Positions 1 to 7,357 of a DNA stretch of 64,000 bases are shown piece after piece. This DNA is from DASPKX01 sp035627835 (GTDB taxonomy: Bacteria; Verrucomicrobiota; Verrucomicrobiia; Limisphaerales; SXQI01). Position 1 is the stretch's first letter; every line of letters starts with the position of its first letter. The stretch is from contig DASPKX010000147.1 in the NCBI GenBank assembly GCA_035627835.1, positions 17,298 to 81,297 on the forward strand, written 5' to 3'. Both the position numbers and the translations under genes were made by a program. The notes under the pieces are model-generated. The model was not told the origin of the DNA, ran no database searches, and saw only the letters and a program-made list of their open reading frames with translations.

Positions 1-853
1 AAATGATTTCCAATTGAACGGGGCATTCAGGAGCCAGTTCTTTCAGGCGAGCCATATACTTCTTCCAATCGACGAGGCCATCACCCATGGCTGTCCACTG
101 CACGGATGCGCCTTCGGGTGTCTCCCAGATCATGGAGTCGCGGATACCGGAAGTGACGGCGTATTTGCCGAGGACTTCCAAGTTGACCATTGGATCTTCA
201 AGTGTCCAGGTGGCGTTGCCTGAGTCGATAGTGCAACCGACGTAATCGGCTCCCGCTTCTTCGATCAGTTCGACCAACTCCCAGCCTTGCATGTCGCCAG
301 CGTGGTTTTCGATGGCAATTTTCACGCCGGCGTCTTTCGCCTGCGAGCGGACCGCTTTGCAGACCTTCACTACTTCCTTCATTCGGGTGTAGATGCCGCC
401 TTCAGCTTTGCGGTCATCTGCGCTGCCGAGGAAACAGCGGGCGACCGGAGAACCGAGAGCTTTGGCCACGCGAATGGTCAGGCCGAGAAGCTCTTCAGCG
501 CTGCCCCACTTCTTGTTGAACATGCGGGAGCTTTCGCAAATCCCGCCGGTGCCCACATGAACCTCGAGCCCCAAATCCGCGGCTTTCTTCTTGAGATCCT
601 TGAGGTAGCTCTCGCTGTGGTTCTCGTAAACATCGAGGTCCGAGAAGAAGACCATGTCCACCTTCTGCGCGGCCGCATATTCCATCAGTTGCGGCGCTTT
701 CCACCCGAGGGCGCGGATGGAGAAGTTGTCGAAACCGAGCTTGGTTCCCTTGCCCGATTGCGCGAGGGCAGCGGGCGAGGAGAGGGCAAGCCCCGCTCCA
801 GCTAAAGCGACAGATTTGATAAACTCCCGGCGAGAAGGCGCGAATGAATTCAT
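1..853 (-). CDS. Tat-exported sugar phosphate isomerase/epimerase-like TIM-barrel protein (3' end outside window)
   Basis: The frame opens with ATG at 853 and runs off the left edge after 284 codons, so the C-terminus is missing. The N-terminus has a twin-arginine signal: SRREFIK at about residues 7-13, then a hydrophobic stretch ending in Ala-Leu-Ala. The rest reads as an AP-endonuclease-2/xylose-isomerase-like TIM barrel, with VHVGTGGICE, VKIAIENHAGDM and GCTIDSGNATW at the places where this family carries metal and substrate ligands (Glu, His, Asp). Such exported proteins are common in Verrucomicrobiota and Planctomycetes and are usually labelled sugar phosphate isomerase/epimerase; the true substrate is unknown. 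It lies 19 bases downstream of the MoeB-like gene on the same strand and may be co-transcribed with it. Confidence 0.85.
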   Translation of the reverse strand, partial: MNSFAPSRREFIKSVALAGAGLALSSPAALAQSGKGTKLGFDNFSIRALGWKAPQLMEYAAAQKVDMVFFSDLDVYENHSESYLKDLKKKAADLGLEVHVGTGGICESSRMFNKKWGSAEELLGLTIRVAKALGSPVARCFLGSADDRKAEGGIYTRMKEVVKVCKAVRSQAKDAGVKIAIENHAGDMQGWELVELIEEAGADYVGCTIDSGNATWTLEDPMVNLEVLGKYAVTSGIRDSMIWETPEGASVQWTAMGDGLVDWKKYMARLKELAPECPVQLEII

Positions 854-872
854 AAATGGCGAAGCCGCAGTT

Positions 873-2021
873 TTAGTATTTCGGGACCGAGTGGTCAATT
901 TCATCCGCCCAGGCAAGGATGCCGCCTTTGACGTTCTTCAGGTATTTGAAGCCTTGCTCACGCAGGAAGCCCAACGCCTTCATGGAACGAACGCCACTCT
1001 TGCAGTGGATGTAGTATTGCTGGTTGGGGTCCAGTTCAGTGAAGCGTTGGCCCAGCGCGCTGAGGGGAAGGAGTTTCACCCCCTTGATGTGGGCGATGTC
1101 CCATTCATCCTGCTCGCGAACGTCGATGACCTGGATGCCGGCTTTTGGATCATCGAGAGCTTTCTTCATTTGCTGAACGGTGACTTCGTCCGGGTTGCTG
1201 TCGGGCACTGCGGGCTCCGGGGTGATGCCGCAGAACTGCTCGTAATCGATGAGTTCCTTGATGGTCGGATTCTCCCCGCAAATCGGGCATTGCGGATCCT
1301 TGCGCAGCTTCAACTCGCGGAACTTCATGTCGAGCGCGTTGAAGAGCATCAGGCGGCCGATGAGCGGCGTCCCTTTGCCGAGAGCCAGCTTGAGAATTTC
1401 CGTGGCTTGGATGCAGCCGATGATGCCCGGGAGAACGCCAAGCACACCGCCTTCCGCGCAGCTCGGAACCATGCCTGGAGGCGGGGGCTCTGGATACAAG
1501 CAGCGATAGCAAGGCCCGCCGAGGTGCGGAGCGAAGACGCTGGCCTGGCCTTCGAAACGGAAAATTGAGCCGTAAACATTCGGCTTCTTGAGGAGCACGC
1601 AAGCGTCGTTCGTCAGGTAACGAGTAGGAAAATTGTCCGTGCCGTCGACCACGATGTCGTATTGGCCAACGATGTCCAAAGCGTTCTCGCTGGAGATCCG
1701 GGAACGGTGCGCAACCACTTCCACGTTCGGGTTGATGCTGTTGATGGTTTCCTTGGCCGAATCGGTCTTTGGACGACCCACATCATCAGTGCCGTGGATG
1801 ATCTGGCGTTGCAGGTTGGAAAAATCGACGGTGTCGAAATCAACGAGGCCGATTTTCCCCACGCCCGCAGCGGCGAGATACATCGCGATTGGGGAGCCGA
1901 GGCCGCCTGCGCCAATGCAGAGAACGCTGGTGGAACAAATCTTCTTCTGCCCCGCAAGCCCGACTTCCGGAAGAATCAGGTGTCGCGAGTAGCGGCGGAT
2001 TTCATCGTTGTTTAATTGCAT
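873..2021 (-). CDS. moeB: MoeB/ThiF-family adenylyltransferase with C-terminal rhodanese domain
   Basis: The 382-residue protein joins an E1-like adenylation domain to a rhodanese domain, the layout of MOCS3-type sulfur-carrier activating enzymes. The first domain has the nucleotide-binding GAGGLG at residues 37-42, the R-Q-R segment at about 71, two zinc cysteine pairs (171/174 and 245/248) and a candidate active-site cysteine at 188. The rhodanese part (from about residue 280) has Cys340 in HCKSGVRS. The family adenylates the C-terminus of a ubiquitin-like carrier (MoaD, ThiS or CysO) and helps load sulfur onto it, in the cytoplasm. No carrier gene lies beside it, so which pathway it serves (molybdopterin, thiamine or cysteine) is open. 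The ATG at 2021 gives a typical N-terminus. Confidence 0.92.
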   Translation of the reverse strand: MQLNNDEIRRYSRHLILPEVGLAGQKKICSTSVLCIGAGGLGSPIAMYLAAAGVGKIGLVDFDTVDFSNLQRQIIHGTDDVGRPKTDSAKETINSINPNVEVVAHRSRISSENALDIVGQYDIVVDGTDNFPTRYLTNDACVLLKKPNVYGSIFRFEGQASVFAPHLGGPCYRCLYPEPPPPGMVPSCAEGGVLGVLPGIIGCIQATEILKLALGKGTPLIGRLMLFNALDMKFRELKLRKDPQCPICGENPTIKELIDYEQFCGITPEPAVPDSNPDEVTVQQMKKALDDPKAGIQVIDVREQDEWDIAHIKGVKLLPLSALGQRFTELDPNQQYYIHCKSGVRSMKALGFLREQGFKYLKNVKGGILAWADEIDHSVPKY

Positions 2022-2077
2022 GCGGGAGATTATTCCAAGCTGGCCAAAACGCCAGCAAGCAGAATCCCTGTCATTTA

Positions 2078-2887
2078 GTGAACACCGCGCCAGAACCGAG
2101 GAAAACCGCTGACCAGATCAGAGAGCGCTTGCAGTGTTCCGCCAAGCTCGCAGTGGTGCTCGGCAGTGGCTTTGGGAAGCTCGCCGAATGTGTGGCGCAA
2201 GCGCGTTCAATGGCCGTGGCAGAGGCCGATGGCTTCGCGCCCGTGAACGTCGTTGGGCATGCCGGTCGGATTATTTGTGGTGAACTAGCAGGGCGGGAAG
2301 TCCTTCTGCTCGCTGGCCGGGCGCATTATTACGAAGGCCATTCCATGGAGCAGGTCACCTTCCCGATGCGCGTTTTGGCGGAGCTGGGCATCGGAACGGT
2401 CCTGCTGACCAATGCCGCTGGCGCGATCAATCCTGCGTTTGGCGCCGGCGACTTCATGGCCCTTTCCGATCACATCAATTTCATTGGTGTGAACCCCTTG
2501 GCTGGAGTGAAAACGGAACGTTCGCGCTTCGTCGATTTGACTGAGGTCTATGACAGCAATTTGCGTTCTTTGCTGGTGAAATCAGCCCCACCCGGAACAA
2601 AGGTTCACCAGGGTGTTTACATCGCAGTGAGCGGGCCAACTTACGAAACCCCTGCGGAAATCCGCGCCTTCCGCACCTGGGGAGCGGACGCGGTCGGCAT
2701 GAGCACCGTGCCCGAAGCTATTGTCGCGCATCAGTGCGGAATTCGAGTGGCAGCACTCTCGTGCCTCACGAACAAGGCGGCTGGAGTGGCTGGAACGAAG
2801 TTGAACCACCAGGAAGTTCTGGCTCAGGGTGATAAATCCAGCAGGGCAGCTTGTGAGATTATCGCTGCGTTTGTGGCGGGGGCTTAG
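2078..2887 (+). CDS. punA: purine nucleoside phosphorylase (PNP-I family)
   Basis: The 269-residue product phosphorolyses purine nucleosides to the base and (deoxy)ribose-1-phosphate in purine salvage. Family landmarks are VVLGSGFGKLA (phosphate-binding glycine loop), GRAHYYEGHS, LTNAAGAINPAF, the purine-site segment YETPAEIR, GMSTVPEAIVA and the late Asn in LTNKAAG. Length suits the trimeric type of PNP. The likely start is GTG at 2078, just outside the divergent moeB gene. An upstream ATG at 1889 exists in the same frame but lies inside moeB on the other strand, giving an N-terminus without family similarity, so I rejected it. The gene appears monocistronic. Confidence 0.9.
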   Translation: MNTAPEPRKTADQIRERLQCSAKLAVVLGSGFGKLAECVAQARSMAVAEADGFAPVNVVGHAGRIICGELAGREVLLLAGRAHYYEGHSMEQVTFPMRVLAELGIGTVLLTNAAGAINPAFGAGDFMALSDHINFIGVNPLAGVKTERSRFVDLTEVYDSNLRSLLVKSAPPGTKVHQGVYIAVSGPTYETPAEIRAFRTWGADAVGMSTVPEAIVAHQCGIRVAALSCLTNKAAGVAGTKLNHQEVLAQGDKSSRAACEIIAAFVAGA

Positions 2888-2922
2888 GAAACACACGCAA
2901 GAAATAAGCCATAGCGACCTTT

Positions 2923-3417
2923 TTGGTATATGCATTCACAAGCGCGAAAGTTCCTTGGCAAGCGAACGCTCTTGATCGCGGTTGTCTTGACTTTCAAGCA
3001 GCGATCCTCTGCTCCTCATGTAGGAAAGACCCAGACCGCAAGCAGCTTCATGCGGTTATTCATGCGAAACACGTTCTTAATGCCGGCTTGATCGATATGG
3101 CCCTCCATGAGCATAAAACGATGTCCGCACTCATTCTGTCACTTCATACCAACACGTCTCTAAAATGGGCTTCTCAAGAGACAAACACCTCGTTCCAGCT
3201 ACACAGCGACCTCTCACGGTGGCGCTTTCCACGCAAGTACCCCTCGGAAGTTGCAGTAATAGCCACTGTGCGCGAGCCCGACCGAGCTTTCCGGGTCAGC
3301 ATACAGTTCAACGGAGAAGCGAGGTGGGGTGACGCTTCGTTCGAAGCGCTCACCAACCTTATTACCCTGAACTTTGAGAACAAGCGCACGTCGAGCTTGG
3401 GTGCCCTTAAATTTTAA
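2923..3417 (+). CDS. hypothetical protein, doubtful reading frame
   Basis: An open frame of 164 codons follows punA by 35 bases. I recognise no family. The first half has an odd composition and no clear ribosome binding site. An internal ATG at about 3121 would give roughly 98 residues (starting MSALILSLHTN) that look slightly more protein-like, with a charged central part and SVQFNGEARWGDASFEALTNLI-like mixed beta/alpha character near the end. It borders an accessory patch containing a transposase element, so it may be a horizontally acquired gene, a decayed one, or not a gene at all. Confidence 0.3.
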   Translation: MVYAFTSAKVPWQANALDRGCLDFQAAILCSSCRKDPDRKQLHAVIHAKHVLNAGLIDMALHEHKTMSALILSLHTNTSLKWASQETNTSFQLHSDLSRWRFPRKYPSEVAVIATVREPDRAFRVSIQFNGEARWGDASFEALTNLITLNFENKRTSSLGALKF

Positions 3418-3479
3418 AGGATGCCAGCCTTTATCAGGGTGTTGGGGAAATGACCGCCGAAGGGGGCCCCGCGAGCAAC

Positions 3480-3513
3480 GGCAAGTGTTACTTGTCAGAG
3501 AGATAACCCCGTG
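3480..3513. repeat. possible degenerate end of the RAYT element
   Basis: The stretch starting GGCAAGTGTTACTTGT and ending in ATAACCCC resembles the right end of the transposase element at 5510-5539, which starts GGCAAGTGTTAATTGT and ends in TTGACCCC. The first ten bases match exactly and the rest is diverged. If real, it would pair with the opposite-facing end motif at 3648-3676 and mark a solo or deleted element. Similarity was judged by eye only. Confidence 0.35.
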
Positions 3514-3571
3514 GACGTCTTACTGTTCCTTGGTGCTTGGAAATTAATCGTGCTTCAGTTTTCTTTTTAAC

Positions 3572-3832
3572 ATGTCCATGGAAACAGTCGCGGCTATTTG
3601 CGGTGCGGTGGCCGGTGCGATTGCCACGGTTCTACTCGACGAGAAGCGCCAATGGGGTCAACTCTTAACATTTAAAAGCAAACAAACAACGATCGAATAT
3701 GAGACTATTACTACTCTCTGTGTCAGGGCTGCTTATAGTTGTTTGCAACGCGCAGGCTCAGTCTTCAGGGGTCAGGTTCGAGACGATGATCCCTGGCTTA
3801 GTGGACGCGCCAGTGTTACGTCCAGGTGGTGA
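3572..3832 (+). pseudogene. short reading frame running into a RAYT end motif
   Basis: From the ATG at 3572 the first 27 codons look like a small membrane-associated protein (Gly/Ala-rich hydrophobic segment CGAVAGAIATVLL). At codon 28 the frame enters the repeat CCAATGGGGTCAACTCTTAA at 3649 and then continues, in a different frame, through the start of the PEP-CTERM gene. The C-terminal part is therefore unlikely to be native. The simplest reading is a gene whose 3' part was lost or replaced when element-derived sequence landed at 3648. No function can be assigned. Confidence 0.3.
3648..3676 (+). repeat. solo RAYT element end motif
   Basis: The sequence GCCAATGGGGTCAACTCTTA followed by ACATTTAA matches the left end of the transposase element at 4467-4495 almost base for base, but no transposase gene follows it here. 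It lies 23 bases upstream of the PEP-CTERM gene and interrupts the short frame that starts at 3572. It is best seen as a REP-like remnant mobilised by, or left behind by, the neighbouring element. Confidence 0.6.
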
Positions 3833-4244
3833 AGGGGCGGGAGTTGGCTACACAGCTGAGTTGGTGGTGCTTACCGGTGGAAGTGCCACAGTGCTTACTC
3901 CTGTGACAACTTTCAAGAGCTCAAGTCCTATGGATGTGCCTTACGTTAACCCAATTGATGTGCAGATTCCAGGAGGGCTGCCGGGGCAGCAGGTGACGCT
4001 TGCCTTTCGTGCATATGAGTCGGCTGCGCAGTCTTACAATACGGCAGCTTCGACGACATTGTTTCTACATGGACAATCCTCGCCAGTTACAGTTACTTTA
4101 CGATCGGCAGATCAGGGCCCTGTTGAATTAGTCGGCCTTCGGGGATTTGTGCTAACAGTGCCTGAACCATCAGTTGTCTCAGCAGCCTTCTTGGGGATTG
4201 CTCTTATTGCTACTCGGTTCCGCACGGGCTTCCTTCGGATCTAA
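3699..4244 (+). CDS. PEP-CTERM sorting domain-containing secreted protein
   Basis: The 181-residue protein has an N-terminal signal peptide (hydrophobic core LLLLSVSGLLIVV, likely cleavage after AQA at about 20). At the C-terminus is a PEP-CTERM tripartite signal: VPEPS at residues 154-158, a hydrophobic helix (about 160-172) and a basic end with three arginines. Such tails are recognised by an exosortase and processed during export, often in bacteria that make exopolysaccharide. The middle part (Gly, Thr, Ser, Val-rich, beta-like) has no family I recognise. No exosortase gene lies in this window. The gene sits between two copies of the RAYT end motif, so it may have been carried in or disturbed by that activity. 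Confidence 0.75.
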   Translation: MRLLLLSVSGLLIVVCNAQAQSSGVRFETMIPGLVDAPVLRPGGEGAGVGYTAELVVLTGGSATVLTPVTTFKSSSPMDVPYVNPIDVQIPGGLPGQQVTLAFRAYESAAQSYNTAASTTLFLHGQSSPVTVTLRSADQGPVELVGLRGFVLTVPEPSVVSAAFLGIALIATRFRTGFLRI

Positions 4245-4253
4245 GCTTACAAG

Positions 4254-4286
4254 AGTCGTTAGAAGCGGCCCGCCGCGCCTAACGAC
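4254..4286. terminator. hairpin after the PEP-CTERM gene
   Basis: Eight-base inverted arms GTCGTTAG and CTAACGAC enclose a GC-rich centre with its own GGC/GCC pairing. It begins about ten bases after the stop codon of the PEP-CTERM gene, so a terminator role is reasonable, but no T-run follows. It could also be a REP-type palindrome. Confidence 0.4.
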
Positions 4287-4433
4287 CCTGATCTAGTCCG
4301 GATTGGTTCTGCGGGTTGTCATCTAGTTAATCGACCCCACCTCTCCTTGGCTAAGGTGATAAGAGGCCCCGCTTCCGGTGTGCACCAGCGTTCGCGCGCG
4401 GACGCGATAACCTTTCAGGCCGACCGGAGCTGA

Positions 4434-4483
4434 AGTGTTCGCCAGTGGGGTCAACTCTAGTGTTCGCCAGTGGGGTCAACTCT
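4434..4483 (+). repeat. two head-to-tail 25-bp repeats at the left end of the RAYT element
   Basis: A 25-base unit beginning AGTGTTCGCCAGTGGGG occurs twice without a gap, at 4434-4458 and 4459-4483. Each contains the element end core GGGGTCAACTCT. The inner copy continues into TAACATTTAACA and the 3' end of the transposase gene, and supplies its TGA stop codon (4476-4478). The outer copy looks like a duplicated or nested end. Confidence 0.75.
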
Positions 4484-5539
4484 TAACATTTAACAGATGC
4501 TTCATTTGTTTGAGCTTCTGCTGCTCCTCTGGTGATTTGTTTAACACTGCTTCGTATCGTTTTAAGCACATCGTCAGCGAAGCGCCACTGCCCAGCCCAG
4601 CCCCTTTGACCAGTTCCGCAGTCGCAAACCCGCCTTCCTTCCGGGCCAGCCACAGAGCCCTGTTGCGTGATCGGTCTCCATGCCGCTGGCAAAGCTCCTC
4701 CCATTTGCCTCCCCCAACACGCTCCGCTGCTTGCACAATCTTGTCCCAAGAGAGAGCGACCCTCTCCGCAGCGCTTTCCGCCGCGCCCGCAATGGGGTTT
4801 CCTAGAGCTTGCGCGCGCACCTGAGCCCACGGTGACTCGATGATCTCGTCTTTTATAACACTCTCGACATAGGCGCGGTAATTGTCGGCGGCCAATGCCC
4901 TGCGACCGCCGCCGAGCGCCAGCACCGAGTCACGGCAGAGCCATGCAGGCGCTGGCGCCCGTCCGATATATGCCCGATATGAACTCCACGGAAACTCCTC
5001 CAACTCTCGCAGGCGCAGCTCCGTCTGCCCAGGGTTCGGGCTTCCGGCTCCTATCTTGCGGCCTCGCTGGCTTTGCTTGCTCAAGCCCAGGCGCGCCACC
5101 CGCACTGGGTTCAAGTGGAGGTATCGGCTCAAGGCCAACCCCCACTGCAACGGCTCCACAAGAATGGATTTAAAGCGGCCCTGAAACAGGTGCCCGGAGC
5201 GCCTGTGCTTGCGGTTAAACCACACACTATAGCTGACGTTCAGCCATTGGCAGGCGCGCCCAAGGTTTGCGCGGCGTGTCTCCAGCAGCAGGTGGTAATG
5301 GTTGTCCATCAGCACATACGCGTGAATAAGCAGGTCAAAGCGGTTCGGAAGCTCAGCAAGGAGTCCGAGAAAATGAAGGCGATCGACGTTGGTGCGGAAG
5401 ATTGGACGCCGCTCATTGCCACGCGCAGTCACATGATGCCACGCTCCCGCTCTTTCCATTCGCCGCTGCCGCGCCATTGGCCAGCAGCTTGTGCCCGCCA
5501 ACGAGCAAGGGCAAGTGTTAATTGTTAAGAGTTGACCCC
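4471..5539 (-). mobile_element. RAYT (REP-associated tyrosine transposase) element with inverted ends
   Basis: The left end GGGGTCAACTCTTAACATTT (from 4472) and the right end, read on the other strand as GGGGTCAACTCTTAACAATT (from 5539 inward), are inverted copies differing at about one base in 20. They bracket a single Y1-type transposase gene. Inverted REP-like ends around a Y1 transposase fit RAYT biology; IS200/IS605 elements instead have subterminal hairpins and move as single strands. The right end supplies a stop codon to a short frame coming in from the right (5518-5721), showing that the element sits inside former coding sequence. No target duplication is evident. Confidence 0.7.
4476..5477 (-). 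CDS. REP-associated tyrosine transposase (Y1_Tnp, HUH superfamily)
   Basis: The preferred start is ATG at 5477 (MARQRR...), giving 333 residues; an ATG at 5459 is a second option. The reading frame extends upstream to 5666, but that extension crosses the element's own end, so I left it out. The HUH motif is His60-Tyr61-His62 in MDNHYHLLLET, and the catalytic tyrosine is probably Tyr83 in NVSYSVWFN, followed by the RAYT signature GHLFQGRFKS. The last 80 or so residues (ALWLARKEGGFATAELVKG...) resemble a DnaA-type helix-turn-helix DNA-binding region. The family nicks and joins single-stranded REP palindromes. The gene appears intact, and its stop codon lies in the element end. Confidence 0.88.
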   Translation of the reverse strand: MARQRRMERAGAWHHVTARGNERRPIFRTNVDRLHFLGLLAELPNRFDLLIHAYVLMDNHYHLLLETRRANLGRACQWLNVSYSVWFNRKHRRSGHLFQGRFKSILVEPLQWGLALSRYLHLNPVRVARLGLSKQSQRGRKIGAGSPNPGQTELRLRELEEFPWSSYRAYIGRAPAPAWLCRDSVLALGGGRRALAADNYRAYVESVIKDEIIESPWAQVRAQALGNPIAGAAESAAERVALSWDKIVQAAERVGGGKWEELCQRHGDRSRNRALWLARKEGGFATAELVKGAGLGSGASLTMCLKRYEAVLNKSPEEQQKLKQMKHLLNVKS

Positions 5540-5721
5540 TTCTGTTGGACAAAGTCCTGCTCAGTGGTGATGTCGAAGTACTCGGACATTGAAGCTCTCC
5601 AGAGGTATCTGCGGCCTTCGAAAAAAAGCGATGCTTTTTGCTTTTGGTCCATAGCACCGGATTCAACGACGAACCCTTCGAAACGAGTTGGGCGCTTCAG
5701 AATGACTAAGTCAGAGGCCAT
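5518..5721 (-). pseudogene. 5' remnant of a gene interrupted by the RAYT element
   Basis: ATG at 5719-5721 opens a frame whose first 60 codons look like genuine protein (starting MASDLVILKRPTRFEGF, with charged and aromatic residues well mixed). The frame then enters the element end at 5538 and is closed a few codons later by TAA within the repeat. No matching 3' part is seen on the far side of the element near 4430. I do not recognise the family. Confidence 0.45.
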
Positions 5722-5744
5722 ATGCTAACTTTTCTGCTCCAATT

Positions 5745-6008
5745 GCCGGTCCAATGGGGTCCATTGCTCCAAATGCCGTCAACTCTTAACATTTAACAGA
5801 TGCTTCATTTGTTTGAGCTTCTGCTGCTCCTCTGGTGACTTGTTTAATACTGCTTCGTATCGTTTTAAGCACATCGTCAGCGAAGCGCCACTGCCGAGCC
5901 CCGCCCCTTTGACCAGTTCCGCAGTCGCGAACCCGCCTTCCTTTCGGGCCAGCCACAGCGCCCTGTCCCGTGATCGGTCTCCATGGCGCTGGCAAAGCTC
6001 CTCCCATT
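5745..6008 (-). mobile_element. truncated second copy of the RAYT element (transposase 3' end only)
   Basis: Bases 5779-6008 align without gaps to 4476-4705 of the intact element, with about ten differences in 230 bases by my reading. They encode the last 76 residues of the transposase, from WEELCQRHGDRSR to the stop. Similarity stops abruptly at 6008, where the sequence switches to the leader of the PHP gene. The outer end (5745-5778) is rearranged: CCAATGGGGTCCATTG is followed by GCCGTCAACTCTTAACATTT. This is an inactive remnant. Confidence 0.8.
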
Positions 6009-6113
6009 AATGGTCCTGGGGCAGAAGGCCGACGCAAAACGGCTTGGCATCAACGGACGTACGCCGGTCGAGTGGGGCACTGGAAAGTCGCGCGACCGCG
6101 AGTATCTTATCGC

Positions 6114-7256
6114 ATGGCGGTGGGGACAACGGATAAACCGAAACGGAAACGCTCAACCCTCCCCAAATCCCGCAAACTCTCCCGCGACGCTCAGCCGCAA
6201 CCGCTGACTTCCAACCTGCCGCTGACGAACTCGCAGATTGCGGAGCTTCTCGCTTTGGAGGGAGAAAAGGCGGAAGGGCATGTTCGCAAAGCTCTCTACC
6301 GGGCGGCCCATGAGGCGTTTGTTTGGCCGGAGGAAGCGGCGCTCCTGGTCGCGCACGAGCAACCGCTCACTCAATTGCCTGCTGTAGGCCCATTCATCGC
6401 GAAGACCATTAAGGCGTGGGTGGAAGCTCCGCCAACGATTCCCGAACCGCCAGTCACGCGGCGGCAGTTTATCACCCTGGCCGAAGCTCGCCGGGTCCTA
6501 GCAGCGCATCCTTCCTGGCGCGACCGCTGCAAGGGTGATCTCCAGATGCACAGCACGTGGAGCGATGGCGCCGGGAGCGTGAGCGACATGGCGCTGGAAG
6601 GGATGCGGCGCGGCTATGAGTACATCTGCATCACGGATCACACGAAGGGACTGAAGATCGCTGGCGGTTGCGATGAATCGGAGATCGCTCAGCAGGCTGC
6701 GGAGATCGGGGCGGTCAACGCGGAGTTCAAGCGGGCGAAGAAGAACTTTCGCGTGCTGCATGGGGTGGAGATGAATTTGAGCCCCGACGGCTCTGGCGAT
6801 ATGGAACCAGCCGCGTTGAGGCAGCTGGATCTCGTGCTCGGCTCTTTTCATTCCGCGCTTCGGGTGAAAGGGGATCAAACGGAGCGTTACATCGCGGGGT
6901 TGCGCAACCCGCACATTCAGGTTCTCGGGCATCCCAAAGGGCGGGTTTATAACTACCGCGAAGGTCTGGTGGCCGATTGGCGGCGAGTGTTTGCCGAAGC
7001 TGCCAGACTTGGAAAAGCGGTGGAAATTGATGGGTATTCGGACCGGCAGGATATGCAACTGGACTTGCTGGAGATCGCGCGCGAGGAGGGAGTGCGGGTT
7101 TCCATGGGCAGCGACGCCCACGCGCCGGGGCAAATGTTGTTCCTGGAGATTTCGCTGGCCCTCGCGTGCCTGGCTAAAATTCCCGCTGAGCGGATCATTA
7201 ACTTCATGCCCCATGAGGAACTCGCAGCGTGGGTGGAGCAAGTTCGGGTCGGCTGA
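6114..7256 (+). CDS. PHP-domain protein resembling the C-terminal half of DNA polymerase X
   Basis: The 380-residue protein has a short basic N-terminus, a helix-hairpin-helix-like segment (LPAVGPFIAKTIKAWVE, about residues 90-106) and a PHP metal-dependent phosphoesterase domain. PHP metal ligands are in LQMHSTWSDGAG, ICITDHTKGL, LHGVEMNL, GSFHS, LGHPKGR and GSDAHA. Family X polymerases of bacteria end in just this HhH-PHP arrangement, where the PHP domain has 3'-5' exonuclease or phosphatase activity; here the polymerase part is absent. The start is ATG at 6114. An in-frame extension to 5970 would run into the transposase fragment, so it was not used. The fragment ends about 105 bases upstream and may have displaced the native promoter. 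Confidence 0.82.
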   Translation: MAVGTTDKPKRKRSTLPKSRKLSRDAQPQPLTSNLPLTNSQIAELLALEGEKAEGHVRKALYRAAHEAFVWPEEAALLVAHEQPLTQLPAVGPFIAKTIKAWVEAPPTIPEPPVTRRQFITLAEARRVLAAHPSWRDRCKGDLQMHSTWSDGAGSVSDMALEGMRRGYEYICITDHTKGLKIAGGCDESEIAQQAAEIGAVNAEFKRAKKNFRVLHGVEMNLSPDGSGDMEPAALRQLDLVLGSFHSALRVKGDQTERYIAGLRNPHIQVLGHPKGRVYNYREGLVADWRRVFAEAARLGKAVEIDGYSDRQDMQLDLLEIAREEGVRVSMGSDAHAPGQMLFLEISLALACLAKIPAERIINFMPHEELAAWVEQVRVG

Positions 7257-7259
7257 AGT

Positions 7260-7277
7260 GTGATTGAACAGAATCAC
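7260..7277. terminator. small hairpin after the PHP gene
   Basis: Perfect six-base arms GTGATT and AATCAC with a six-base loop start four bases after the PHP stop codon. There is no T-run, so this is at best a weak terminator. Confidence 0.25.
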
Positions 7278-7357
7278 GATGGCGCTGCTCTGATAGTAGT
7301 TCACCGGATTTGCTGGCTTTCTCAAGTGGTCTAGCATAAAGCCGGTGTGGGACCGAT

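Noticed and set aside
4254..4286. Integron attC-like site (GTTAG ... CTAAC)
   Set aside because: The arms are in the opposite orientation to attC core sites (which run CTAAC ... GTTAG), the structure is a plain 8-bp hairpin, and there is no integrase or cassette series.
5478..5666. Extended 396-residue start for the transposase
   Set aside because: The extension crosses the element's own terminal repeat into flanking DNA, while ATG 5477 gives the normal family N-terminus.
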